DNA of 64,000 nucleotides from Thalassovita autumnalis. Lineage in GTDB: Bacteria; Pseudomonadota; Alphaproteobacteria; Rhodobacterales; Rhodobacteraceae. Position 1 is the stretch's first letter. Every line of letters begins with the position of its first letter. The position numbers and the translations under genes were made by a program. Location of the stretch: NCBI RefSeq assembly GCF_001458255.1, contig NZ_CYSB01000035.1, positions 57,317-121,316 on the forward strand. The letters run 5' to 3'. Below, one piece after another: positions 43,579 to 53,103 of this stretch. Below the pieces are notes generated by a model. That model searched no databases, was not told the origin of the DNA, and saw only the letters and a list, made by a program, of their open reading frames with translations.

Positions 43579-44199
43579 ATGGCTGAGGGGCTGGTCTTTA
43601 TCTTGATCGCCTGGGCGGTTGCCGGGGGCAGCCCCGGCCCGGCCACGCTGGCCATTTCCGGCACCTCGATGGGACTGGGCCGTCGCGCCGGACTGACGCT
43701 GGCGGCGGGTGTTGTTTGCGGATCCGCCTCCTGGGGGATCGCGGCGGGTCTTGGCCTGTCAGCGATGATGCTGGCCCATGCCTGGATCTTTGAGGTGCTG
43801 CGGTATGCAGGCGCGGCTTACCTTGGCTTTCTGGCGCTGAAATCACTGCGCGCGGTCTGGCGTGGCGGCGTGGTTGCGGTCACTCTATCACGGACTGGAA
43901 GTCGGTTGTTTGCCAAAGGCTTGGCCCTGCATCTGACCAATCCCAAAGCGATCTTTTCCTGGGGCGCGGTCTATGCCGTGGCCCTGCCTGCGGGCGCTGA
44001 TATGGCTGCGGTCTGGTCGCTGTTTGGGGCGTTGATTGCAGTCTCAATGCTGGTGTTTTTTGGCTATGCCCTGTTGTTCAGCACAGCAGCGATTGCGGCA
44101 GGCTACGCACGGGCCAAGCGCGGATTTGATCTGGTGTTTGGATTGATGTTTGGCGCTGCAGCGGCCAAGATCTTCACAACCCGTGTGGAGGCCCCCTAA
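43579..44199 (+). CDS. LysE/RhtB-family exporter (second)
   Basis: A 206-residue six-helix membrane protein beginning AEGLVFILIAWAVAGGSPGPATLAI with the conserved PGP, followed by GLGRRAGLTLAAGVVCG and HLTNPKAIFSWGAVYAV. Not closely similar to the LysE protein at 35865. Substrate unknown. Starts 3 bp after pdxJ and overlaps the next gene at TAATG. Confidence 0.87.
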   Translation: MAEGLVFILIAWAVAGGSPGPATLAISGTSMGLGRRAGLTLAAGVVCGSASWGIAAGLGLSAMMLAHAWIFEVLRYAGAAYLGFLALKSLRAVWRGGVVAVTLSRTGSRLFAKGLALHLTNPKAIFSWGAVYAVALPAGADMAAVWSLFGALIAVSMLVFFGYALLFSTAAIAAGYARAKRGFDLVFGLMFGAAAAKIFTTRVEAP

Positions 44200-44657
44200 T
44201 GCGTAAAGCTTTAACCGCCCTGTCTGTTTCCCTGTCAGCTGCCTGTATGCCAGCGCTCGCCACAGCGGGGGAGGTGATTGAGTGTGACTGGCAGGCGCAG
44301 GCCCGCAATCTGGCGGAACCTTGGGAGGAGAGCACCCGCACCTTTGCCAATGGCGCGGTACGGCTGGCGCTGTTGGATACGGTGGAACCGGCAGCGGGGG
44401 CGTTCCATCTGCTGGTTCTGTCACCGCCCTATAATGAACTAGGTGACAGACAGTGTCGCGTTGTCATCCTTGGTGGTGGCGCAGGATTTTCCGGCATCGA
44501 CTTTGCCAATGTCGCCGCCGCCTATGATCCCTCGATTGGGCTGATCTTCAATTTCGAGGCGCAGCGGTTTGATTCCGACTATAACGACTTCCTGCCGATC
44601 ACGCTGGAGGTCACGCTCAATCAGGCGACGGGTCAGATCGGGGTATGGCACCAATGA
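44199..44657 (+). CDS. Exported hypothetical protein
   Basis: A 152-residue protein with a signal peptide ([25 protein letters not shown]) and a beta-rich mature part: [48 protein letters not shown]. Two Cys (in VIECDW and RQCRVV) may form a disulfide. No family recognised. It is wedged between the LysE gene (1-bp overlap) and acpS (ATGA overlap), so it is co-translated with them. Confidence 0.75.
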   Translation: MRKALTALSVSLSAACMPALATAGEVIECDWQAQARNLAEPWEESTRTFANGAVRLALLDTVEPAAGAFHLLVLSPPYNELGDRQCRVVILGGGAGFSGIDFANVAAAYDPSIGLIFNFEAQRFDSDYNDFLPITLEVTLNQATGQIGVWHQ

Positions 44658-45085
44658 TCCTGGGGATCGGTACAGATCTGGCCAATATCGAACGTATCGC
44701 GGGCACGCTGGAGCGGTTTGGCGATCGGTTCCGCAATCGCGTCTTCACCGATCTTGAACAGGCCAAGGCGGAACGTCGCAAGGATGTGGCGGGCACCTAT
44801 GCCAAACGATGGGCCGCGAAGGAGGCCTGTTCCAAAGCGCTCGGCACTGGCTTGGCGATGGGCATCGCCTGGAAGGACATGTCGGTCCGGAACCTGCGCA
44901 CCGGGCAACCGGTGATGGAACTGACCGGCTGGGCCAAAGAGCGGCTGGAGGCAATGACGCCTGAGGGCCATGAGGCCACAGTGCATGTCACCCTGACCGA
45001 CGATCACCCTTGGGCACAGGCCTTTGTGGTAATTGAGGCGCGCCCGATCCCGCCGAAGGCAGACCTGCACGAAGGGTCGGGTTGA
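44654..45085 (+). CDS. acpS: Holo-[acyl-carrier-protein] synthase
   Basis: A 143-residue AcpS that transfers 4'-phosphopantetheine from CoA to [18 protein letters not shown] carries the Mg-binding Asp, and [15 protein letters not shown] the Glu and Lys pair. ATG at 44654 overlaps the previous TGA; the ATG three codons earlier is less likely. No strong ribosome site, so translation is probably coupled. Confidence 0.95.
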   Translation: MILGIGTDLANIERIAGTLERFGDRFRNRVFTDLEQAKAERRKDVAGTYAKRWAAKEACSKALGTGLAMGIAWKDMSVRNLRTGQPVMELTGWAKERLEAMTPEGHEATVHVTLTDDHPWAQAFVVIEARPIPPKADLHEGSG

Positions 45086-45141
45086 CACACCGGGCACAAC
45101 CGCTCATCTACCAAATCAAAGATTTCTAGGAGAAAGAACAG

Positions 45142-45966
45142 ATGGCAGCAGAGGCCAAAAAGGGCAATGCGGTGGTTGAGACCATCAAGACGGTGGTTTG
45201 GGCGCTGGCCATTGCGGGTATTTTCCGCACCCTGTTCTTTCAGCCGTTCTGGATCCCGTCGGGTTCGATGAAATCGACGCTGCTGATCGGCGATTTCCTG
45301 TTTGTGAACAAGATGGCCTATGGCTACTCCTACGCCTCGTGCCCCAACATCCGCATGCTGGGTCTGGATGCGAAAAACATCTGTGCTGTGATTGATGGTG
45401 AGAACACCCGCGTCATGGGCTCCGAGCCGGAGCGTGGCGATGTCATCGTATTCCGCCACCCGGTGACCGGGCTGGATTACATCAAGCGCGTGATTGGCAT
45501 GCCGGGTGATACCGTGCAGGTCAAACAGGGGGTCCTGCACCTGAACGGCAAAGCCGTGTCGCAGGAACCGGTAGAGGATTTCGTTGAGATTGCGGAGGCT
45601 CAGGGCCCGCAGCGTCTGCGTCCGCGGTGTTCCAATGGTCCGGTGGGTCAGGGCGGCGATTGCGCCAAAGATGCTGCGATTGAGACCCTGCCGAACGGCC
45701 GCAGCTACACCATCCTGAACATCGGCAACCAGAGCTCGGACAACACGCCGGTCTATACCGTGCCGCAGGGCCACTATTTCTTCATGGGCGACAACCGTGA
45801 CAACTCCACCGACAGCCGCGTGCCGCAGCAGGCCGGCGGGGTTGGCTTTGTGCCTTATGAAAACCTGATTGGTCGCGCCGATCGCATCATGTTCTCCTCG
45901 GGCGGCACCTCGATGCTGGCCTTCTGGACCTGGCGCGGGGATCGTTTCTTCAAGGCGGTGGAATGA
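45142..45966 (+). CDS. lepB: Signal peptidase I
   Basis: A 274-residue inner-membrane serine protease that releases Sec-exported proteins. One N-terminal membrane helix (about 14-34), catalytic Ser42 in [14 protein letters not shown] and Lys115 in [13 protein letters not shown], then box [12 protein letters not shown]. Two Cys (ASCPNI, KNICAV) and another pair (RPRCSNG, GGDCAKD) lie in periplasmic inserts. Followed with 4-bp overlap by rnc. Confidence 0.96.
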   Translation: MAAEAKKGNAVVETIKTVVWALAIAGIFRTLFFQPFWIPSGSMKSTLLIGDFLFVNKMAYGYSYASCPNIRMLGLDAKNICAVIDGENTRVMGSEPERGDVIVFRHPVTGLDYIKRVIGMPGDTVQVKQGVLHLNGKAVSQEPVEDFVEIAEAQGPQRLRPRCSNGPVGQGGDCAKDAAIETLPNGRSYTILNIGNQSSDNTPVYTVPQGHYFFMGDNRDNSTDSRVPQQAGGVGFVPYENLIGRADRIMFSSGGTSMLAFWTWRGDRFFKAVE

Positions 45967-46646
45967 AACTTTCTGCAGAACTGAAGGCCTTTCAGGGCCG
46001 GATTGGTTACGACTTTAAACAGCCCGAGCTTCTGCTTCGGGCTGTTACCCATTCGTCCAAATCCTCCCCCACGCGCGAAGACAATCAGCGGCTGGAGTTT
46101 CTGGGTGACCGGGTGCTGGGCTTGGTGATGTCTGAAGCGCTGTTGGAGCGTGACAAAGGCGCCAGTGAGGGCCAGCTTGCGCCGCGGTTTAACGCCTTGG
46201 TGCGCAAAGAGGCCTGCGCCGATGTCGCCAAAGACATCGATCTGGGCGCGGTTTTGAAACTGGGCCGGTCCGAACAGATGTCCGGTGGCCGGCGCAAACT
46301 GGCGCTGCTGGGCGATGCGATGGAGGCGGTGATTGCCGCCGTCTATCTGGATGCGGATTTCGAAACCGCCAAGGCGATGGTGCTGCGGCTCTGGGGCAGC
46401 CGGGTGGACAGTGTCGATGCGGATGCTCGCGATCCCAAAACCGCCCTGCAGGAATGGGCCCAGGCCCGCAAACAGACGCCCCCCAGCTACGCGGAAGTGT
46501 CACGGTCGGGGCCAGACCATGCGCCGGTGTTTACCATTTCCGTCACTCTGCAAAGCGGCGAAAGCGAACAGGCCACTGCCGCCTCCAAGCGGTTGGCGCA
46601 ACAGGCCGCGGCCAAGACCCTGCTGGAGCGCCTGACGCAGGCTTAA
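45963..46646 (+). CDS. rnc: Ribonuclease III
   Basis: A 227-residue double-strand-specific endonuclease for rRNA and mRNA processing. The signature [15 protein letters not shown] carries the catalytic acids, [16 protein letters not shown] the second acidic set, and a double-stranded RNA-binding domain fills the C-terminus ([20 protein letters not shown] to the KTLLERL end). ATGA overlap with lepB. Confidence 0.96.
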   Translation: MKLSAELKAFQGRIGYDFKQPELLLRAVTHSSKSSPTREDNQRLEFLGDRVLGLVMSEALLERDKGASEGQLAPRFNALVRKEACADVAKDIDLGAVLKLGRSEQMSGGRRKLALLGDAMEAVIAAVYLDADFETAKAMVLRLWGSRVDSVDADARDPKTALQEWAQARKQTPPSYAEVSRSGPDHAPVFTISVTLQSGESEQATAASKRLAQQAAAKTLLERLTQA

Positions 46647-46750
46647 CCGCCCTTCTGGTCAAAGCCGGTGAAATCGGCTAGACCTGCCCCCCTTGCCGGG
46701 CAGACACTGAGGTCTGTCGCGGAGACTGACTACCTTAGGAATTCACACAT

Positions 46751-47656
46751 ATGACCACACGCGCCGGATTTATCGCCCTGATCGGAGAGCCCAATGCGGG
46801 CAAATCCACCCTGACCAATGCCATGGTGGGGGCCAAAGTTTCCATCGTGACCCATAAGGTGCAGACCACCCGCGCCCGGATCCGTGGTGTGGCGATGGAA
46901 GGTGATGCGCAGCTGGTGTTTGTGGACACGCCCGGCCTGTTCAAACCGCGCCGTCGTCTGGATCGCGCCATGGTGGCTGCGGCTTGGGGTGGCGCCGCGG
47001 ATGCGGATGTCATCGTGCTGATGGTCGAAGCCCACCGCGGTGTGACCGAAGGGGTGGAGCGTATTCTGGAAGGTCTGGAGGAGATTGGTGAGGGGCGCAA
47101 AATCGCGCTGGCCATCAACAAGATCGATCGGGTGAAACCCGAGGTGTTGCTGAAACTCAGCGCCGATCTGAACGAACGCTATGACTTCGTGCACACCTTC
47201 ATGATTTCGGCCGAGAAGGGCCGCGGTGTGAAGGATCTGCGCAAATGGCTGGCCAAGGAACTGCCGGAGAGCCCATGGCTCTACCCGGAAGATCAGATCG
47301 CGGACCTGCCCATGCGCATGATCGCGGCCGAGATGACGCGCGAAAAGCTGACGCTGCGCATGCATCAGGAGCTGCCCTATCAGCTGACCGTGGAAACCGA
47401 AAACTGGGAAGAGCGCAAAGACGGCTCCGCCAAGGTGGATCAGGTGATCTACGTTGCGCGCGACGGGCACAAGGGGATCATCCTTGGCCATCGCGGCGAA
47501 ACGATCAAAGCCATTTCCAAGGCGGCCCGTGAAGAACTGAGTGAGTTCCTGGGCCGCAAGGTACACTTGTTCCTGCAGGTGAAGGTGCGCAGCAACTGGC
47601 TGGAAGAAAAAGAGCGCTACTCAGAGATGGGGCTCGATTTCAAAGACGGCTCTTAA
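46751..47656 (+). CDS. era: GTPase Era
   Basis: A 301-residue GTPase needed for 30S ribosome maturation. G1 GEPNAGKST, G3 DTPGLF, G4 NKID, and a C-terminal KH domain that binds 16S rRNA (ERKDGSAKVDQVIYVARDGHKGIILGHRGETIKAI read in pieces). Its TAA shares bases with the stop of the converging small gene (TTAA at 47653-47656). Confidence 0.96.
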   Translation: MTTRAGFIALIGEPNAGKSTLTNAMVGAKVSIVTHKVQTTRARIRGVAMEGDAQLVFVDTPGLFKPRRRLDRAMVAAAWGGAADADVIVLMVEAHRGVTEGVERILEGLEEIGEGRKIALAINKIDRVKPEVLLKLSADLNERYDFVHTFMISAEKGRGVKDLRKWLAKELPESPWLYPEDQIADLPMRMIAAEMTREKLTLRMHQELPYQLTVETENWEERKDGSAKVDQVIYVARDGHKGIILGHRGETIKAISKAAREELSEFLGRKVHLFLQVKVRSNWLEEKERYSEMGLDFKDGS

Positions 47657-47838
47657 CTTTTGAAGATGCCTGCTGCGTGTAAGAACCAGAAGGTGCCAAG
47701 GAAGCCGAACAGGCCGCCCAGGCTCATCTGGTAGGGCTCGGGCATCAGATGCAGTTCGAAGTAGGCCGCGCCCATCAGCGCAATACCCATCGTCACCATA
47801 AAGCGCGGGACAATTGTCCGTCTGCGGAAATTCGACAT
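47653..47838 (-). CDS. Small membrane protein, unknown
   Basis: A 61-residue protein with two hydrophobic helices (MVTMGIALMGAAYFELHLM and LGGLFGFLGTFWFLHAAGIF) after a basic MSNFRRRTIVPRF. ATG at 47838 is chosen because the frame further upstream (to 47931) overlaps the divergent DUF1491 start. It ends tail-to-tail on era with shared TTAA. No family recognised. Confidence 0.7.
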   Translation of the reverse strand: MSNFRRRTIVPRFMVTMGIALMGAAYFELHLMPEPYQMSLGGLFGFLGTFWFLHAAGIFKS

Positions 47839-47911
47839 GTAAACCTCATGACTGGTGGTTTGACTCGTTAAGCTGGTAGACTCTACGTCACTTTCACCGG
47901 GACTTTTAATT

Positions 47912-48241
47912 ATGCGTTTGACCGCTCGCACTTGGGTTGATGCCTATCTGACCAGACTCCGCTTAAGTGATATTCCGGCCTTTGTGGTGGCCCATGGCGA
48001 TGACACGGCTGGGGCGGTGCTGGTGAAGCTGAACACATTGGATGGTCAGGCGGTTGGATTCCAGCGCTCGTTTGACCTGATGACCGGCGATCGCAAATGG
48101 ATGGAACTGTCATCGGGGGATGAGCGGGAGGTGGATGCCTCCATCAGCAAGCAGCGGTCCTTTGACCCCGACCTCTGGGTGATTGAGGTCGAAGACCGCG
48201 CCGGCCGCCACCTGCTGGATGAGCCAGGATTGGCGGATTGA
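47912..48241 (+). CDS. DUF1491 family protein
   Basis: A 109-residue soluble protein with the DUF1491 pattern: RTWVDAYLTRLRLSDIPAFVVAHGD, GAVLVKLNTLDG and SISKQRSFDPDLWVIEVEDRAGRHLLDEPG read in pieces. This family sits in the era-recO region in many alphaproteobacteria; function unknown. Confidence 0.85.
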   Translation: MRLTARTWVDAYLTRLRLSDIPAFVVAHGDDTAGAVLVKLNTLDGQAVGFQRSFDLMTGDRKWMELSSGDEREVDASISKQRSFDPDLWVIEVEDRAGRHLLDEPGLAD

Positions 48242-48283
48242 TCGCCGCTTGTAACTTCGCCTGATACACGCAAAGCTGACCTT

Positions 48284-49003
48284 ATGGAGTGGCGGGATCA
48301 GGGCATATTGCTGGCGGTGCGCAAACACGGGGAGACCTCAGCGATCCTTGAGGTGTTCACCCCGAGGCATGGGATTCATGCTGGCGTGATGCGCGGCGCC
48401 ACCAGCCGCAAGATTGCCCCCATTCTGCAGCCCGGTGCCCAGCTGGATGTGCAATGGCGCGCCCGGCTGGAAGATCACATTGGCAGCTACAGTGTTGAGC
48501 CGCTGCGCAGCCGGGCAGCGATGGTGATGCAGGACCGTCAGGCGCTGGCCGGGCTGAATGCGGTTTGTGCGCTGCTGGTGCATTCCCTGCCGGAACGTGA
48601 ACCGCACCCGGCGCTTTATGAACGCACCGAGGCGCTGTTTGACATTTTGGATGAGACAGAGCTGTGGCCGCTGGCCTATCTGCGTTGGGAGGTCGCCCTG
48701 CTGGAGGAGCTGGGCTACGGGCTGGACCTTGATGAATGTGCGGTGACCGGTAAGACGCAGGATCTGATATACGTGTCGCCCAAAACCGGCCGTGCGGTAT
48801 CGCGTGAAGGGGCGGGGGAGTGGGCGGACCGGATGCTGCCGCTGCCCTTTGCGCTGAAGGGCGGGCTGGACCCGGATCCGCAGGAGGTGGCCCTGGGGCT
48901 GCGCACAACGGGACATTTCCTGCAGAAGTCGCTGGCCTCCGGCACACGGGGGCGGCCGCTGCCCGAAGCGCGGCAGCGGTTTATTGATCGATTGCTAAGA
49001 TAA
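48284..49003 (+). CDS. recO: DNA repair protein RecO
   Basis: A 239-residue mediator that loads RecA with RecR. OB-fold N-terminus [26 protein letters not shown] and helical C-terminal domain with [24 protein letters not shown] are diagnostic. The zinc-finger cysteines of some RecO proteins are reduced to the single Cys in DECAVTG, as is common here. Ends 4 bp before the stop of a converging TetR gene. Confidence 0.93.
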   Translation: MEWRDQGILLAVRKHGETSAILEVFTPRHGIHAGVMRGATSRKIAPILQPGAQLDVQWRARLEDHIGSYSVEPLRSRAAMVMQDRQALAGLNAVCALLVHSLPEREPHPALYERTEALFDILDETELWPLAYLRWEVALLEELGYGLDLDECAVTGKTQDLIYVSPKTGRAVSREGAGEWADRMLPLPFALKGGLDPDPQEVALGLRTTGHFLQKSLASGTRGRPLPEARQRFIDRLLR

Positions 49004-49007
49004 GCGG

Positions 49008-49553
49008 TCAGCGCAGCGACATCACCAGGTCGATCAGCGAATCCATCGGCGCCACATCGTCATTGGCGGGCAGTTCACGCAGCCCGACCGAGGCGGCAAG
49101 GATCAGCCGCGCCCATTCCGGGTTTGAGATGCCTGATTCTTTCAACAAGCCGTCCAGCAGATCCAGCCGCAGACCATCCACCTTGGCGACCCGTTCGGCC
49201 ACTTTGGGATCATCCTTGGCCCAGGCGCGCATGGCATGTTCGGGATTGGCATCGGCCAGCACGGCGCTGTCATAGCTTGTCACCTCGGCGCCAAGGCGGC
49301 GCAGGCGGGCGATGGCGTTGGGCTCTTCTTCGATGACGGTGGTCAGCGCAGTCAGCGCCTCAGCCTCCCAGACGTCCAGCATGGCGGACTGATAGGCCGG
49401 GACATCTGCGAAGTGCCAGTAGAAAGACCCCTTGGTCGTCTTCATGCGTCGGGCCAGAGGTTCGGCTTTCAACGCGTTGGGGCCGTCCTCTGTCAGGGCG
49501 GCGAAACCGGTTTTCAACCAGTCGGCTTTGGAAAGGCGCGGTTTGCTGGTCAT
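49008..49553 (-). CDS. TetR-family regulator next to the dehalogenase
   Basis: A 181-residue regulator: helix-turn-helix at the N-terminus (WLKTGFAALTEDGPNALKAEPLARRMKTTKGSFYWHFAD in pieces) and a ligand-binding helical domain. It lies 84 bp downstream of the reductive dehalogenase gene on the same strand; the gap contains two CTGCAG sites 21 bp apart that might form its operator. Whether it controls the dehalogenase, and by which ligand, is unknown. Confidence 0.85.
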   Translation of the reverse strand: MTSKPRLSKADWLKTGFAALTEDGPNALKAEPLARRMKTTKGSFYWHFADVPAYQSAMLDVWEAEALTALTTVIEEEPNAIARLRRLGAEVTSYDSAVLADANPEHAMRAWAKDDPKVAERVAKVDGLRLDLLDGLLKESGISNPEWARLILAASVGLRELPANDDVAPMDSLIDLVMSLR

Positions 49554-49637
49554 GGGGAAATGCTACGCTGCAGCATTTCATTTTGCAACTGCAGAATTTC
49601 CCCGGGTGCATTTTGTCACAGAAGGTGGATCCTAAGC

Positions 49638-52600
49638 CTAGAGGTCGATTTCGATCTCACCCCCCGGTTCGGCCGCGCGGGACTGGCACAGGATGATCCC
49701 CGTTTCACGCTGCTTGTTTGACAGGACGAAATCGCGGTGTTCCACCTCGCCGGCCACCAGCCCACATTTGCACACGCCGCAGATGCCATCGGCGCATTTC
49801 ACATCCACATGCACACCGTTTTCGATCAGCACATCGCTGGCGGTCTTGTCCTCTGGCACCTCAAGGCGGCGGCCGTCTTGCAGTTTCAGCATGAAGGGGT
49901 GGTTTTCGTATTCGGGCTGTTCGGGCACGTTGAAGTATTCCAGATGCCGCCCCTCTTCGGGGAAGCCCTGGCGTTCGGCGGCTTCCATCACACCGGCCAT
50001 GAAACGGTCCGGGCCACAGGTGTAGACGTGCCAGCCCTCGCGGTAGCCTGACAGCACCTGATCCAGATCGGCGCGGGTGCCTTCATCACTGAAGTGGTAA
50101 TGCACTTTGTCGGCCCAGGGCATTGCAGCCAGATCCTCCAGATAGCCGGCATTGGCGCGGCTGGAGCAGGAGTAGTGCAGGGCAAAGTCGCGGCCCAGGT
50201 CGTGCAGGCGGTGGGCAAAAGCGATCATCGGCGTGATGCCGATCCCGCCGCCCATGAGGAAGGTCTTCTCGGCCTCTTCAACCAGCGGGAAGTGGTTGAT
50301 CGGTTTGGAGATGAAGACCTTGCGCCCCTCCTCAAAGATGCGGTGCAGCAGGGCGGAGCCACCGCGGCCTTCGTCCTCGCGCAGGACGCCGATCTGATAG
50401 CGGCCGGTTTCGGACGGGTTGCCCGACATCGAATATTGGCGCAGGAATTCGGGCGCGACCAGCACGTCCAGATGGGCGCCTGCCGTCCAATCCGGTAGCG
50501 GGGCGCCGTCTAGCGTGGCGAACTCATATTTGGTCACATCGGCGGTCATTGCTTCGGCCTTGCTGATCTCCACCCGGATCACGGGGGCATCGGTGGGGGT
50601 CTCATACCGGTGCACCACGCTCAGATCACCAGCGGCCAGTTTGGCGCGGTATTCCTCGGCCGGGATCATCGCCTCATATGCGGCAATGCCTGCTTCGCGG
50701 TCCATCGGGAAGGGGTAGGGCCAGGGCGGCGGCGCCAGCGGGGCGGGGTAGACCGCAAGTGTCTGATCTTCATACTTCAGGTCCAGATCGGTCTGCAGGT
50801 CGCGCCGGTTCAGCGGGTGTTTGCTGGGGTAATAGGCACCGTCATCTGTCAGCTCCAGATCCCACCACCATTTCTTGACGTCGTTGAGGCCACCGTTGCC
50901 CAGCTTGTCGTCCAGCTTGGCCAGCACCGGGGCGGCGGCGGGGATGTTAGAAGCGGCCCAGCGGAACGGCGCCTCGGAAAACAGACCTTCCAGGTTCCAG
51001 GGGCAGGTTTTCATGCAGCGGCCGCACATCGCCCCGCCCGGTGTGGTGATCCGGTAGCTGGCACATTTCTGGCTGTCGGATTTCCAAATCTCATAGCCGT
51101 TGAACATCAGCTTTGGCCCGGCGGTGATCGCACCCGAGGGGCATTCGCGCGCGCATTTGTTGCAAGACTCGCAGAACTTCTGCAGACCGAAATCGATCGG
51201 TTTGTCATGCGCCATCGGCATGTCTGTGGTCACTACGCCGGATTTCAGACGCGGGCCCAGATAGGGGTTCAGGATCACCTCACCGATACGGCTGACCTCC
51301 CCCAGACCGCTGAGCAGCAACAGGGGCGGCTGCAGCACCTCGCCGTCCATCACCGTGTGAGCCTTGGCGGAATAGCCCAGGTTGCGGATCTGTTGGGCAA
51401 TCACCCCACCCAGCAGCGAGAACCGCAGGTAAGCGCGCATCGATTGGGCCACCGCGATCCAGTCATCGCCCGAGGAGCCCTCCATCGTTTCGCGGCCCTG
51501 ATCGATGATCATCGAAATGGCGTTGTTGTGGCGCGGCGTGATTTCCTCCCCGGCGGCATCGTGGCTGTACCAGGCCCAATCGGGGCACCGGCTGAGGCCA
51601 ACGGCATCGGCGCCCAGGAAGTAGCTGGTGGCCTTGATGTTCAAAGCGTTGATCGTGGGGTCGGCGGGATGGGACCCGGCCGGGTTCGGGTCGCCGTTCT
51701 GGATCACCACAAAGGCCCCAAGCGCGCGGCGTTGGGCAAAGCTGGGCGCGGATTTGCGCACATAGTGGCCGTTTTTGGTGGCCTCCTGCACGTGTTTGCC
51801 CATGTCACCGAAAAGGGCGCGGGCAAACATATCGGCCCGTTTGGGCACACGGGCCACATTGGGTTCGTCGATATAGGTGGTGGGATCCTCCACCCGTTTC
51901 AGCCGTTCAAAGGGGTGGCCGCCATCGGCGAAACGCCGATTGGCAAAGGGATCGCGGTTGAGGGCGGATTTGGAACTTTTGGTGCCCAGCCACCAAGCGG
52001 GGCCATTGGTGGCCTTCCATGGCTGCTGCACCATCGGCGCCAGCGGCTGATCGGTGGCAACCGGCAGGGTGCAGGTCACTGCCGCCAGCCCGAATCGGGG
52101 GCCAACCCACGGCGCAACCAGTTCGCCGCCTTCGAAACTGGCCAGACCCGCGGCCACGGCGAGGTGGTTCAAATCTACGTCGGAGGAGCCACCGGAATGC
52201 GCTTTGGCGCCCCAGCCCAGCAGCCGGATGTAGTTGGCCAGCACCGCTGCGGTTTCGTTGGCGCGCAGGCAGGCGCGTTGTGCCTGGGCATCTTTGATCC
52301 AGTCGGTGCCCGCCTCAGTCTGGCCGGGATCGCGCGGGTATTCATAGAGGAAGACCAGCGCATATTCATGATCGTCAATCGAGGAGGGCGGCGCGGCCAT
52401 GGCCTCTTTCAGCTCGGCCATGATCATGTCGATGCCCGAGGCCAGCGTCTTGGTCTGCCGGGTTTTTAGTGCCTCGGCCAGACGCTGAATATCGGGGTTC
52501 AGAACCGGTGCGTCCAGCCGCGCGGCCTGTGGCAGACGGCAGATGCCGACCATGCTGGCATCACTGAAATAGCCAAATGATTTCAGGTGATTGGCGCGCT

Positions 52601-52850
52601 CTTCCAGGTCGTCGGGGATGTCGGACTGCAGCCGGTTCACACCCCCGTCGCGGATCGCATCCAGCATCGCCTGATATTCGCCCATCGCGTTGACGATGCT
52701 TTCAGGCGCATCGGGGCGGCGGAAGCTGACAGGGGACCAGGCGGGAAGTGCCGAAAGATCAGGCAGCTCCGTTTGGCGGCGCAGATTTTCCATCGGGTAG
52801 GGGCCCAGATGGACCGGTCGTGATTTGTCCGAGAAAAAGCGCAATCCCAT
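49638..52850 (-). CDS. Self-sufficient catabolic reductive dehalogenase (RdhA-reductase fusion)
   Basis: A 1070-residue cytoplasmic protein in two parts. Residues 1 to about 640: RdhA-type dehalogenase with a degenerate first corrinoid module (about 90-260), the active module (about 400-550; Tyr428 in WAWYSHD and Lys496 in YSAKAHT sit near the catalytic Tyr and Lys of NpRdhA), and 4Fe-4S clusters at CESCNKCAREC (560-570) and C596/C609-C616. Residues about 750-1070: reductase with RQYS flavin motif (804-807), GGGIGITP for NAD(P)H (867-874) and a 2Fe-2S domain (Cys1019, 1024, 1027, 1055). This is the BhbA/NpRdhA type, which removes halogen from organohalides with cobalamin. ATG at 52850 has AAGGAA 9 bases upstream; no Tat signal. 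Substrate unknown. Confidence 0.88.
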   Translation of the reverse strand: MGLRFFSDKSRPVHLGPYPMENLRRQTELPDLSALPAWSPVSFRRPDAPESIVNAMGEYQAMLDAIRDGGVNRLQSDIPDDLEERANHLKSFGYFSDASMVGICRLPQAARLDAPVLNPDIQRLAEALKTRQTKTLASGIDMIMAELKEAMAAPPSSIDDHEYALVFLYEYPRDPGQTEAGTDWIKDAQAQRACLRANETAAVLANYIRLLGWGAKAHSGGSSDVDLNHLAVAAGLASFEGGELVAPWVGPRFGLAAVTCTLPVATDQPLAPMVQQPWKATNGPAWWLGTKSSKSALNRDPFANRRFADGGHPFERLKRVEDPTTYIDEPNVARVPKRADMFARALFGDMGKHVQEATKNGHYVRKSAPSFAQRRALGAFVVIQNGDPNPAGSHPADPTINALNIKATSYFLGADAVGLSRCPDWAWYSHDAAGEEITPRHNNAISMIIDQGRETMEGSSGDDWIAVAQSMRAYLRFSLLGGVIAQQIRNLGYSAKAHTVMDGEVLQPPLLLLSGLGEVSRIGEVILNPYLGPRLKSGVVTTDMPMAHDKPIDFGLQKFCESCNKCARECPSGAITAGPKLMFNGYEIWKSDSQKCASYRITTPGGAMCGRCMKTCPWNLEGLFSEAPFRWAASNIPAAAPVLAKLDDKLGNGGLNDVKKWWWDLELTDDGAYYPSKHPLNRRDLQTDLDLKYEDQTLAVYPAPLAPPPWPYPFPMDREAGIAAYEAMIPAEEYRAKLAAGDLSVVHRYETPTDAPVIRVEISKAEAMTADVTKYEFATLDGAPLPDWTAGAHLDVLVAPEFLRQYSMSGNPSETGRYQIGVLREDEGRGGSALLHRIFEEGRKVFISKPINHFPLVEEAEKTFLMGGGIGITPMIAFAHRLHDLGRDFALHYSCSSRANAGYLEDLAAMPWADKVHYHFSDEGTRADLDQVLSGYREGWHVYTCGPDRFMAGVMEAAERQGFPEEGRHLEYFNVPEQPEYENHPFMLKLQDGRRLEVPEDKTASDVLIENGVHVDVKCADGICGVCKCGLVAGEVEHRDFVLSNKQRETGIILCQSRAAEPGGEIEIDL

Positions 52851-53024
52851 TGACGGCGGTTCCTTCATGCTGGCGGCCCGAGAGCCCAATATTTTATGGG
52901 GCGGCATTCCGGGCAGGTGGCTTTGGAAGACAGCCACTATCGGGCGGGGAGATCGCAGAAAATCCTCATCTCTGAGGAGGGTCGGCCCGTCGGTGCCGGG
53001 CAAGTTTTTTTCAACTGCTTAAAT

Positions 53025-53040
53025 TTTACCATTTGGAAAA
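53025..53040. promoter_or_regulatory. Candidate RutR operator 1 (preT and dehalogenase region)
   Basis: TTTACCATTTGGAAAA, close to the RutR consensus TTGACCANNTGGTCAA. It is 64 bp before the preT ATG and 175 bp before the divergent dehalogenase ATG. Confidence 0.65.
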
Positions 53041-53103
53041 AAACAAAAACGGTGCAGAGTGATTGCAAAAAAGAAGACAAAACCAAGCTCAGTGGAGGTA
53101 TTC

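Noticed and set aside
50610..52469. 619-codon plus-strand open frame opposite the dehalogenase
   Set aside because: The opposite strand has clear cofactor motifs throughout; this frame is Gly/His/Arg-rich without domains.
52851..53003. Longer dehalogenase start (TTG at 53003 or ATGs at 52907 and 52868)
   Set aside because: The ATG at 52850 has AAGGAA at good spacing and begins with MGLRFFSDKS; the upstream residues show no conserved pattern and no Tat motif.
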